From the NCBI GenBank assembly GCA_964453265.1, contig CAYVNU010000013.1, positions 1 through 30,577 of the forward strand: DNA of 30,577 nt, written 5' to 3'. Position numbers and translations under genes: made by a program. Below are positions 1 to 5,652 of this stretch, piece after piece. The notes beneath the pieces are model-generated. The model was not told where the DNA came from. It saw only the letters and a list, made by a program, of their open reading frames with translations, and did not search any database. The stretch is from CAYVNU01 sp964453265. GTDB taxonomy: Bacteria > Patescibacteriota > Doudnabacteria > UBA920. The stretch's first letter is position 1, and each line of letters starts with the position of its first letter.

Positions 1-53
1 TACTACTTACTACTTACTACTTACTACTTACTACTTACTACTTACTACTTACT
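1..53. repeat. TACTACT tandem array, about 7.6 copies
   Basis: A perfect 7-bp tandem repeat (TACTACT) runs from the first base to the base before the gatA ATG, so gatA has no visible Shine-Dalgarno. The frame of gatA stays open through the array but holds no start codon. The array may continue left of the window. Related GTAGTATGTAG-like sequence, in inverted orientation, lies just after gatA. Confidence 0.9.
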
Positions 54-1535
54 ATGGGTTTTGAATATAAATCTTTAAAAGAGTTACGTGACTTATTAGA
101 TAGCAAAATGGTTTCGTCGGTTGAACTGACGAAATATTTTTTAGAGCGTATAAAAAAGTCAGATCTTAACGCTTTTATTACAATTACAGAAGAGGAAGCT
201 TTAAGGCAGGCCAAAGAAGCAGATGATTTTATAAACAGCCCCGGTCAGAATCCTTTTTTGTGTGGTATACCTTATGCTGCAAAAGATATGTTTTTGACCA
301 AAGGCATTCGGACGACTGCGGCATCTAAAATTTTAGATAATTATATTCCGCCTTATGATTCTACTGTGATTGTTAAATTAAAAGAGCAGAAGGCTGTGCT
401 GTTGGGTAAAAATAACCAGGATCAGTTTGCTCATGGCAGTAGTGGAGAAAGTTCTGCTTATGGGTTTACAAAAAATCCATGGGATAAAACCAGAATGCCA
501 GGGGGTTCTACTAGTGGTGGTGGTAGTAGCGTGGCTGCGGGTCTTTCACCTTTTGCTTTAGGTACTGACACGGGTGGAAGCATAAGAAGTCCGGCATCTT
601 TTTGCGGTATTACGGGTTACAAGCCAACTTATGGCAGGGTTTCGCGTTTTGGCGTTATTTCTATGGCTTCAAGTATGGATACACAAGGACTTTTGGCTTT
701 AAGTGTTGAAGATGTGGCTCATATTGCAGAGCACATTGCTGGGCAGGATGTTTTAGATGCAACTACCGGTCCGGTGGAAGTTCCGAATTACAGTAAAAAT
801 TTGACAACAAATCTTAAAGGCGTGAAGGTTGGCATCCCCAAGGAATATTTTTTAGAAGGTATTGAGGCGGAAGTGGAAAATCGCGTGCGTGAAGCAATTA
901 AGCAAATTGAAAAGTTGGGCGCGGAAATTGTGGAAGTTAGTTTGCCCAACACGCATTATGGTCAAATGGTTTACGCAATAATTTGCCCCTCGGAAGTTTC
1001 GTCTAATTTAGCTAAGTACGATGGCATTCGTTTTGGACATTCATCATCACAAGCAAAAAATTTATTAGAAGTTTATCAAAAAAGCCGTACTGAAGGTTTT
1101 GGGGACGAAGCCAAGCGTAGAATTTTAACCGGCACTTATGTTTTATCTGCAGGTTACTATGACGCGTATTACAAACGCGCGCAAAAAATTCGTAAACTTA
1201 TAATTAATGATTTTGAAAATATATTTAAAGAGGTGGATGTTTTGCTAAGTCCGACCTGTCCTCGTGTTGCTCCTAAGTCCGGTATTGCGCAGAATGATCC
1301 AGTTTACGCCTACATTGCGGACAAACTTTCGGTTAACTGTAATTTAGCAGGTTTGCCTGCTCTTTCTGTCCCGTGTGGTTTTGCCCGTCCAAGCGATGGA
1401 GAAACTCCTTCAATGGACGGTTTACCAGTTGGTTTACAAATTATTGGCTCGCAGTGGGGAGAGCAAACAGTATTTAATATAGGTTACGCGTACCAGCAGG
1501 CAACAGAGTGGCATAAAAAACATCCAAATCAGTAG
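54..1535 (+). CDS. gatA: Glutamyl-tRNA(Gln)/aspartyl-tRNA(Asn) amidotransferase subunit A
   Basis: Amidase-signature subunit of the GatCAB complex. It hydrolyses glutamine and passes ammonia to GatB, which amidates Glu-tRNA(Gln) (and often Asp-tRNA(Asn)) in the cytoplasm. The 493-aa length is normal. The Ser-cisSer-Lys triad is visible as K77 (in PYAAKD), S152 (in PGGSTSGG) and S176 (in GTDTGGSIRS); the spacing of 24 between the two serines matches the family. The fold is complete to the C-terminal LPVGLQIIG motif. Just before that motif about ten extra residues (445-456) are encoded by a small palindrome. The start is the first ATG after the TACTACT array; no SD is visible. gatB lies 0.6 kb downstream, but no gatC is seen here. 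Confidence 0.97.
   Translation: MGFEYKSLKELRDLLDSKMVSSVELTKYFLERIKKSDLNAFITITEEEALRQAKEADDFINSPGQNPFLCGIPYAAKDMFLTKGIRTTAASKILDNYIPPYDSTVIVKLKEQKAVLLGKNNQDQFAHGSSGESSAYGFTKNPWDKTRMPGGSTSGGGSSVAAGLSPFALGTDTGGSIRSPASFCGITGYKPTYGRVSRFGVISMASSMDTQGLLALSVEDVAHIAEHIAGQDVLDATTGPVEVPNYSKNLTTNLKGVKVGIPKEYFLEGIEAEVENRVREAIKQIEKLGAEIVEVSLPNTHYGQMVYAIICPSEVSSNLAKYDGIRFGHSSSQAKNLLEVYQKSRTEGFGDEAKRRILTGTYVLSAGYYDAYYKRAQKIRKLIINDFENIFKEVDVLLSPTCPRVAPKSGIAQNDPVYAYIADKLSVNCNLAGLPALSVPCGFARPSDGETPSMDGLPVGLQIIGSQWGEQTVFNIGYAYQQATEWHKKHPNQ
1385..1420. repeat. Small palindrome inside gatA
   Basis: An imperfect hairpin with arms CCGTCCA (1385-1391) and TGGACGG (1414-1420), and inner GGAG/CTCC pairing around AAA. 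It encodes residues 445-456, an insert between the conserved CGF and LPVGLQ segments. It fits the pattern of palindromes inside coding regions seen in gatB and miaA, but could be ordinary length variation. Confidence 0.5.
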
Positions 1536-1565
1536 CAGGTAGTATGTAGCATGTAGTAAGCTAGT
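1531..1565. repeat. Degenerate GTAGTATGTAG simple repeat after gatA
   Basis: Short reiterations of GTAG/TATGTAG/CATGTAG begin at the gatA stop. Read on the other strand they resemble the TACTACT array at 1-53, so gatA is bracketed by roughly inverted simple repeats. No function can be assigned. Confidence 0.6.
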
Positions 1566-1577
1566 TATCCTAGTGCC

Positions 1578-1604
1578 GTCATCCTGAGTGCATCCGAAGG
1601 ATCC
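1578..1604 (+). repeat. GTCATCCTGA...GAAGGATCC repeat, left copy
   Basis: The unit begins GTCATCCTGA and ends GAAGGATCC. Its inverted counterpart lies at 1919-1959, and a third copy is inside gatB at 3289-3325. This copy ends 10 bp before the ATG of the GIY-YIG gene; it also supplies a GTG (1588) that could be mistaken for an upstream start. Confidence 0.8.
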
Positions 1605-1614
1605 GTGTATTTTT

Positions 1615-1899
1615 ATGAAAACCTTTTACGTTTACATAATGACTAACAAAATTCACACGGTTTTATATACTGGCGTTACGAATAATATTATTCGCCGCAA
1701 TTATGAACACAAGAATAAAATTGTTAAAGGGTTTACAGAAAAGTATAATGTAAGCAAGCTAGTTTATTATAAAGAATTTGCCACCGCACTTGAGGCTATT
1801 GCAGAAGAAAAAAGAATAAAAGGCTGGACAAGGCAAAAAAAGATTGATTTAATTAATAGCGTGAATCCGGGGTGGAGGGATTTGTCGGAATTGTTTTGA
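1615..1899 (+). CDS. Small GIY-YIG nuclease family protein (COG2827-like)
   Basis: A stand-alone 94-aa GIY-YIG domain. The two tyrosine motifs are YVY (residues 5-7) and YTG (18-20), followed by R28-x3-H32, the catalytic glutamate E65 in EEKRIKGW, and the family's C-terminal K..LI...NP.W.DL signature. Such domains cut DNA, but no cellular role is established for this small family. I chose ATG 1615 because the domain begins at once; an upstream in-frame GTG (1588) lies within the repeat and would add only repeat-encoded residues. The gene sits between inverted copies of one repeat family (1578-1604 and 1919-1959), which suggests a compact mobile or repeat-associated unit. Confidence 0.88.
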   Translation: MKTFYVYIMTNKIHTVLYTGVTNNIIRRNYEHKNKIVKGFTEKYNVSKLVYYKEFATALEAIAEEKRIKGWTRQKKIDLINSVNPGWRDLSELF

Positions 1900-1918
1900 T
1901 TTCATGTGGTAAGACAGA

Positions 1919-1959
1919 GATCCTTCGTCCCTCGCAAAGCCTCGGGACTTCAGGATGAC
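1919..1959 (-). repeat. GATCCTTC...CAGGATGAC repeat, right copy
   Basis: This is the inverted form of the 1578-1604 unit: it begins GATCCTTCG and ends CAGGATGAC. Its middle carries an internal GTCCC/GGGAC hairpin. It lies 19 bp past the GIY-YIG stop. Confidence 0.8.
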
Positions 1960-1990
1960 GCCTTAAACTATTTAAAAATGATTTGTTTTT

Positions 1991-2161
1991 ATGCCCAAAC
2001 GGATTGTTAATTTTTTGAAAGATAATTGGGATTATATTTTATTACCTTTTTCTTTTATTTTTATAGGTATAATTTATTATAGTTTAGAATTTGTATTAGA
2101 ATTTGTTGGATGGTTTTATGGGCATATTATTTTATTTCTGATTAATTTATTTTCTAAATGA
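1991..2161 (+). CDS. Small hydrophobic membrane protein, coupled to gatB
   Basis: A 56-aa ORF starting MPKRIVNFLKDNW and then almost wholly hydrophobic and aromatic (two closely spaced membrane segments around residues 16-31 and 34-53), ending in LFSK. Its stop overlaps the gatB start in an ATGA arrangement (gatB ATG 2158, TGA 2159-2161), which suggests translational coupling. I do not recognise the family. It could be a chance AT-rich ORF, but the basic N-terminus, clean helices and overlapping stop/start favour a real gene. Confidence 0.6.
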   Translation: MPKRIVNFLKDNWDYILLPFSFIFIGIIYYSLEFVLEFVGWFYGHIILFLINLFSK

Positions 2162-3759
2162 AATCATTTTCATCTTCAACTGAATACCAACCCGTAATTG
2201 GATTTGAGATCCATATTCAACTTGCGACTAAGTCCAAAATGTTTGGACGTGCGGCTAACAATCCTGACCAAAAGCAGCCGAATATGGACATAGACGAAGT
2301 TAATACCGGCCAGCCCGGGACTTTGCCTGTGGCCAACAAAGAAGCTATACGCCTTGCGGCTATGGTGGGGCTTGCACTTAACTGCACTATAGATGAATGG
2401 AGTAAGTTTGACCGTAAACACTATTTTTACCCTGACCTTCCTAAAGGTTACCAGATTTCTCAGTATGACAAGCCAATTAGTAGAGATGGGTATCTAGATG
2501 TTACAGTACCTGTCATTGCGAGGAGTGCGGCCGACGAAGCAATCTTAACCAAGAGAAAGATCGCTTCGGATGCACTCGCGATGACAGAGGTAAAGCGTTT
2601 TGGTATAACACGCGCGCATTTAGAAGAAGATGCGGGTAAAAATATGCACCCAGAAGGCTTGCTATATTCTTTAGTAGATTATAACCGAGCTGGCGCGCCG
2701 CTACTTGAAATTGTTACTGAGCCTGAACTAGAAAGTGGAGAGGATGCTAAAGCGTTTTTAACTGAATTACGCAATATCGTAAGATATCTCGGCGCGTCTT
2801 CGTGCGACATGGAAAAAGGCACAATGCGTGTTGAGCCAAATATTTCTGTGCGCAAACCCGGCGAAACAACTTTGCCAAAATATAAAGTAGAAGTAAAAAA
2901 TATTAACAGTATAAAGTTTGCCCAACAAGCTATAGACTATGAAATTTCGCGCCAGACAGAAATATTAAAAGAAGGCGGAATTCCAAAACAGGTAACTATG
3001 GGCTGGGATGAAAAAAATAATTGTACGGTTGAACAAAGAAGTAAAGAAGAGGCGAACGACTACCGCTATTTTCCAGACCCGGACTTGCCGGTGCTACAGT
3101 TTACAAAAGAATATTTGGAAGATTTACGCAACAGAATGCCGGAATTGCCCGCGCAGAAGCGCCTTAGATTCATCGAGGAATTTAATTTACCAACAGCCGA
3201 TGTAGAAAATTTAATTAATTGGAAAGAGCTGGCTAGTTATTTTGAAGATGTTGTAAGTGAAATTGAAGCCTGGCAGATCGCTGAAAAGGGATCCTTCGAC
3301 TCGGCTGCACTCGCTCAGGATGGCAGCGCTATTAAAAAATTAATTAAAGTTGCTGCCAACTGGGTTTTGGGAGAATTTTCTGCAATGCTAAATAGTAAGT
3401 TAATGAACCCGCTTGATAGTAAAGTCAACGCCGAAAATTTTGCGGAAATGTTAACTTTAATTCAAAATGGAAAAATTTCCAGCACAGCGGCCAAGCAAGT
3501 ATTTAAAGTAATGTTTGAAAAAGGCGGTGAACCGGATAATATTGTTGCTGATATGGGGCTTGAGCAGACTTCGGATGAAGGCGCAATATCAGAAGCAATC
3601 GATCGTGTAATCGCAAATAATCAAAAAGCCGTAACCGACTACCAGGCCGGAATGCAAAAAAGTTTTGGGTTTTTGGTAGGACAGACAATGAAGGAACTAA
3701 AAGGCAAGGGAAACCCGGGAGTAATAAACGATATTCTAAAAAAGAAATTGAGTCAATAA
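2158..3759 (+). CDS. gatB: Aspartyl/glutamyl-tRNA amidotransferase subunit B
   Basis: tRNA-binding and kinase/amidase-coupling subunit of GatCAB. The N-terminal catalytic cradle is clear: IGFEIHIQL (residues 14-22), TGQPGTLPVAN, FDRKHYFYPDLPKGYQISQ, GITRAHLEEDAGK, YRYFPDPDLP. The C-terminal YqeY-like tail ends with GQTMKELKGKGNPGVINDIL. At 533 aa it is longer than the usual 470-490. The excess is explained by two repeat-derived in-frame inserts, P118-T143 (2510-2587) and around 378-390 (3289-3325). No key motif is lost, so the protein is probably functional. It starts in overlap with the upstream 56-aa ORF and ends just before a palindrome and a strong terminator. Confidence 0.96.
   Translation: MKSFSSSTEYQPVIGFEIHIQLATKSKMFGRAANNPDQKQPNMDIDEVNTGQPGTLPVANKEAIRLAAMVGLALNCTIDEWSKFDRKHYFYPDLPKGYQISQYDKPISRDGYLDVTVPVIARSAADEAILTKRKIASDALAMTEVKRFGITRAHLEEDAGKNMHPEGLLYSLVDYNRAGAPLLEIVTEPELESGEDAKAFLTELRNIVRYLGASSCDMEKGTMRVEPNISVRKPGETTLPKYKVEVKNINSIKFAQQAIDYEISRQTEILKEGGIPKQVTMGWDEKNNCTVEQRSKEEANDYRYFPDPDLPVLQFTKEYLEDLRNRMPELPAQKRLRFIEEFNLPTADVENLINWKELASYFEDVVSEIEAWQIAEKGSFDSAALAQDGSAIKKLIKVAANWVLGEFSAMLNSKLMNPLDSKVNAENFAEMLTLIQNGKISSTAAKQVFKVMFEKGGEPDNIVADMGLEQTSDEGAISEAIDRVIANNQKAVTDYQAGMQKSFGFLVGQTMKELKGKGNPGVINDILKKKLSQ
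2510..2587. repeat. 78-bp palindromic element inserted in frame in gatB
   Basis: A long imperfect hairpin with outer arms CTGTCATTGCGAG / CTCGCGATGACAG and inner arms GAAGCAATCTT / AAGATCGCTTC. Its length is exactly 26 codons and it encodes P118-T143, residues absent from the usual GatB sequence between the strand ending in LDVTV and KRFGITRAHLEED. It resembles in style the Rickettsia palindromic elements found inside proteins. Confidence 0.85.
3289..3325 (-). repeat. GTCATCCTGA-family repeat inside gatB
   Basis: On the minus strand it reads CTGCCATCCTGAGCG and ends GAAGGATCC, the same family as the copies around the GIY-YIG gene. In gatB it encodes G378-S390, which lies in a stretch longer than usual, before the conserved AANWVLGE segment. 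Confidence 0.75.
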
Positions 3760-3761
3760 AA

Positions 3762-3824
3762 ATATTCTTCGACTTTATGGAGCAGTTATTTTTATTGTTC
3801 TCCACAAGGTCGAACGATAAAAAT
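3762..3824. repeat. Palindrome with TTCGAC.TT.TGGAG arms after gatB
   Basis: The arms TTCGACTTTATGGAGCA (left) and TTCTCCACAAGGTCGAA (right) pair imperfectly over an AT-rich centre. The core TTCGACCTTGTGGAGAA also occurs inside miaA at 4812-4828, so this is a dispersed element. Confidence 0.75.
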
Positions 3825-3826
3825 AG

Positions 3827-3854
3827 AAACGCCGCCGATTCCCGGCGGCGTTTT
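3827..3854 (+). terminator. Intrinsic terminator of gatB
   Basis: Perfect GC stem ACGCCGCC / GGCGGCGT (3829-3836 with 3844-3851), extended by A/T pairs and followed by TTTT. It lies 68 bp past the gatB stop. Confidence 0.88.
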
Positions 3855-3884
3855 AATAAAGCTTGATATGTAGAGCAGAGGCTT

Positions 3885-3929
3885 AAAAAAAGATTGTGCC
3901 GCCCCATGGATGTAGAGTCCAGGGGCGGC
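3885..3929 (-). terminator. Intrinsic terminator of the zinc-ribbon micro-gene
   Basis: On the minus strand, stem GCCGCCCC..GGA / TCC..GGGGCGGC (3929-3898) followed after a few bases by a run of T (A-tract 3885-3891 on the plus strand). It comes 4 bp after the stop of the 67-aa ORF. Confidence 0.82.
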
Positions 3930-3933
3930 GGGG

Positions 3934-4137
3934 TTACAACCTGTCCATTTCGCAGCCTGTGCAGCTGCCATCTCTGTTGAGATGGTATCCGCACCCCGGT
4001 ACTGGACAGATATTTTTTTTCTGAGGTTGTATGGAAGATGTCGGCGAGGAGCCGCCGAGGTTTTCGGTACCGTCTGGGATACCGAAAAACCTTTCCATTA
4101 TTTCATCTCGGTTTGCGATAACCAGATTGTTTGGCAT
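3934..4137 (-). CDS. Small zinc-ribbon protein, 67 aa
   Basis: I do not recognise a named family. The N-terminal half (NRDEIMERFFGIPDG) looks helical, the middle is Ser/Pro/Gln-rich, and the C-terminus carries four cysteines, C44-x4-C49-x9-C59-x2-C62, consistent with one zinc ribbon. The gene is well supported: a full AAAGGAGGT SD sits 6 nt before the ATG, a TTGACT-N17-CACAAT promoter lies just upstream, and an intrinsic terminator follows the stop. It is a monocistronic unit convergent with gatB, with higher GC than its surroundings. Role unknown; nucleic-acid or protein binding is plausible for such a ribbon. Confidence 0.82.
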   Translation of the reverse strand: MPNNLVIANRDEIMERFFGIPDGTENLGGSSPTSSIQPQKKNICPVPGCGYHLNRDGSCTGCEMDRL

Positions 4138-4142
4138 CGCTT

Positions 4143-4157
4143 ACCTCCTTTCGGAGG
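4143..4157 (-). promoter_or_regulatory. Strong SD with mirrored anti-SD (CCTCC-GAAA-GGAGG)
   Basis: On the minus strand CCTCC (4157-4153), GAAA, GGAGG (4148-4144), then TAAGCG and the ATG. It would make a GAAA-tetraloop hairpin hiding the SD. However, the predicted transcription start near 4152 would leave out the CCTCC arm, so the hairpin may only form in transcripts started further upstream. Confidence 0.6.
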
Positions 4158-4158
4158 C

Positions 4159-4187
4159 ATTGTGCCAAAACAGAGAGAGAGAGTCAA
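4159..4187 (-). promoter_or_regulatory. Sigma-70 promoter of the zinc-ribbon gene
   Basis: Minus strand: -35 TTGACT (4187-4182), spacer of 17, -10 CACAAT (4164-4159), preceded by TGG as an extended -10. Predicted start about 4152, giving a leader of some 15 nt. Confidence 0.7.
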
Positions 4188-4210
4188 TAGGTGTGTAGGA
4201 TAAAAATGTT

Positions 4211-4237
4211 GCCATTCCGAGCGGAGCGAGGAATCCC
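4211..4237. repeat. CCATTCCGAGCG...GAGGAATC repeat
   Basis: A unit of the form GCCATTCCGAG...CGAGGAATCCC, a common shape of dispersed bacterial intergenic repeat. One copy in the window, in the gap between the zinc-ribbon gene and miaA. The rest of the gap (4238-4335) is AT-rich with no gene I can support. Confidence 0.55.
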
Positions 4238-4337
4238 TTGATGATTTTAAAATAATTATTTGTAATGGTTTAAATTATCATATCCATCGCGGGTTGTTTT
4301 TAGATGTCTCTCGGGACGATAATTATGCCTTGGCTGG

Positions 4338-4379
4338 ATCCCGGATAATTTTTATAACTTGAAAAATTTCCGGGATGAC
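4338..4379. repeat. GTCATCCCGGA / TCCGGGATCC palindrome at the miaA 3' end
   Basis: Arms TCCCGGATAATTTTT and AAAAATTTCCGGGA pair with one bulge around ATAACTTG. The miaA stop (4352-4354) and its last codons (...RKFFKL) lie inside it. On the minus strand the right arm begins GTCATCCCGGA. The hairpin may also help end the miaA transcript. Confidence 0.75.
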
Positions 4380-5467
4380 AAAAGGCCATAAGCCTGTTTT
4401 TCATTTTTTATCCATTTTATTTCTTTATTTCTTTTCCACCAAGTAGCTTGTCGTTTGCTGTAGTGTTTTATGGCGTAGAGAAGCTTTGTGAACATTTCTT
4501 CGTACGTAAGTTTTTTTTGTAGATACATAGAAACAAAACGGTATTCGAGACCGAAGGACTCAAGACGTTTCCAGGATAACCCGTAGTTTCGATCTCTCCT
4601 CAATCCTCCTCTCGCTCCTCCTTCGCCAAGGCTTCGGCGGGCAAGCAGGGGAGGAGGGGAAGCAGGCGCGTGCGACTGATGAAGTTTTTTTACTTCTGTT
4701 ACCATTCCATCTTTCAGTCTTTGCTCTAGACGTTTTTCAATTTTTTTGTAGAGGGATTTTTGGTCGGTTTTAATTCCGAGCCATAGAGAGTTGTAAGGTT
4801 GGGCAATAGACTTCGACCTTGTGGAGAAGACTATTGCTTTGCTTGTTCTCGACAAGCTCGAACTATATTGAGTTGCTAACGATCGTAAAGACGGCACAGG
4901 TTTGCCGGTGGCGGCAATTATTTCCAAGGCGCGGATTAATCTTCTTTTATTTAAACGATCGATTGTGCTAGCTCTAGCGGGATCTAGCTTCATCAACTTT
5001 TCAAAAAGCACATCGGCCGACTTTTTTTCTAAAGCCGCGCGAAGTTTTTTATTTGGTTTTACGTTGGGTAAGTCTTGATTGTAAACAACAGCGTCCACCC
5101 AATGCGCGGTGCCGCCACAAAGAATAGGGAGCTTGCCTCTTTTTAAAACATTAGCAATAGCTTTTTGTGCATCACGTTTATACAAAGCGGCAGAATATTG
5201 GCGGCTCGGATTTATATAGTCTATGCAATGGTGGGGTATGTTTTTATATATAAAAACTGTGGACAGTTTGCTGCCTTGTTTTTGTTTTTGCCATTTACCT
5301 TCTACTTTACCGGTACCTAAATCTAGGCCTTTATAAATTTGTCTACTGTCAACACAAACTATTTCACCATTGTATTTTTTTGCAAGCTTAATAGCTAGTT
5401 CAGATTTTCCACTGGCAGTTTGGCCTACTAAAGCAATTATCAAATTTTTATTAAGGATTTTACTCAT
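4352..5467 (-). CDS. miaA: tRNA dimethylallyltransferase with repeat-encoded inserts
   Basis: Transfers dimethylallyl from DMAPP to A37 of tRNAs reading UNN codons. Walker A is G15-S22 (GQTASGKS), followed by the substrate motif D40-S-R-Q and IYKGLDLGTGK; the family pattern NKRRLIRALEI and the C-terminal KRQATWWKRNKEIKW are present. The length of 371 aa exceeds the usual ~300. Inserts at about residues 202-222 and 267-291 correspond to palindromic repeats (4803-4864 and 4597-4668), and the last few residues are encoded by a third. The start is the ATG at 5467; no SD is evident. It is transcribed divergently from the giant surface gene. Confidence 0.94.
   Translation of the reverse strand: MSKILNKNLIIALVGQTASGKSELAIKLAKKYNGEIVCVDSRQIYKGLDLGTGKVEGKWQKQKQGSKLSTVFIYKNIPHHCIDYINPSRQYSAALYKRDAQKAIANVLKRGKLPILCGGTAHWVDAVVYNQDLPNVKPNKKLRAALEKKSADVLFEKLMKLDPARASTIDRLNKRRLIRALEIIAATGKPVPSLRSLATQYSSSLSRTSKAIVFSTRSKSIAQPYNSLWLGIKTDQKSLYKKIEKRLEQRLKDGMVTEVKKLHQSHAPASPPPLLARRSLGEGGARGGLRRDRNYGLSWKRLESFGLEYRFVSMYLQKKLTYEEMFTKLLYAIKHYSKRQATWWKRNKEIKWIKNEKQAYGLLSSRKFFKL
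4597..4668. repeat. GC-rich palindromic element inside miaA
   Basis: Contains CTCCTCCTTCGCC, AAGGC, TTCGGCGGGC and a mirrored GGGGAGGAGGGG, forming a long hairpin. In miaA it encodes a Pro/Leu/Arg/Gly stretch (SPPPLLARRSLGEGG) that interrupts the region before the conserved SWKRLESFGLEYRF segment. Composition is unlike the rest of the gene. Confidence 0.78.
4803..4864. repeat. Double palindromic insert inside miaA
   Basis: Two abutting elements: a hairpin with arms GCAATAG / CTATTGC (4803-4809 and 4831-4837) around a TTCGACCTTGTGGAGAA core, and then GTTCTCGACAAGCTCGAAC (4845-4863). They encode about residues 202-222 (a Ser/Thr/Lys/Arg-rich segment) between the GKPVPSL motif and LWLGIK. Confidence 0.78.
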
Positions 5468-5616
5468 TAAATCTTATGTTAAGTACAAATAAAAAGTAGT
5501 TTAATTTGTGAAATAAAACTGTTTGTTTCATTAATTATAGGTTTAAATTTTAAATGAAGCAAATATTAAAAATATATTTTTTTGTTAAGAATTTTAAAGA
5601 AAGTTTGTTAATTTTT

Positions 5617-5645
5617 TGTTATAATTTATATATAAGTTAAGAGGG
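5617..5645 (+). promoter_or_regulatory. Extended -10 promoter and SD of the giant surface gene
   Basis: TGTTATAAT (5617-5625) is a perfect TGn extended -10. GAGGG (5641-5645) follows about 9 nt after the predicted transcription start, and lies 7 nt before an in-frame ATA (5653). Confidence 0.65.
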
Positions 5646-5652
5646 AAATACA

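Noticed and set aside
1..53. Tandem array considered as a CRISPR
   Set aside because: The unit is 7 bp with no spacers; it is a simple tandem repeat.
1588..1614. GTG start adding nine residues to the GIY-YIG protein
   Set aside because: These codons lie mostly in the dispersed repeat, and the nuclease domain begins directly at ATG 1615.
2158..3759. gatB as a pseudogene because of its inserts
   Set aside because: Both inserts keep the frame and all conserved motifs up to the C-terminus are intact.
3982..4203. 73-aa plus-strand ORF opposite the zinc-ribbon gene
   Set aside because: It is antisense to a gene with promoter, SD and terminator, and has no initiation signal of its own.
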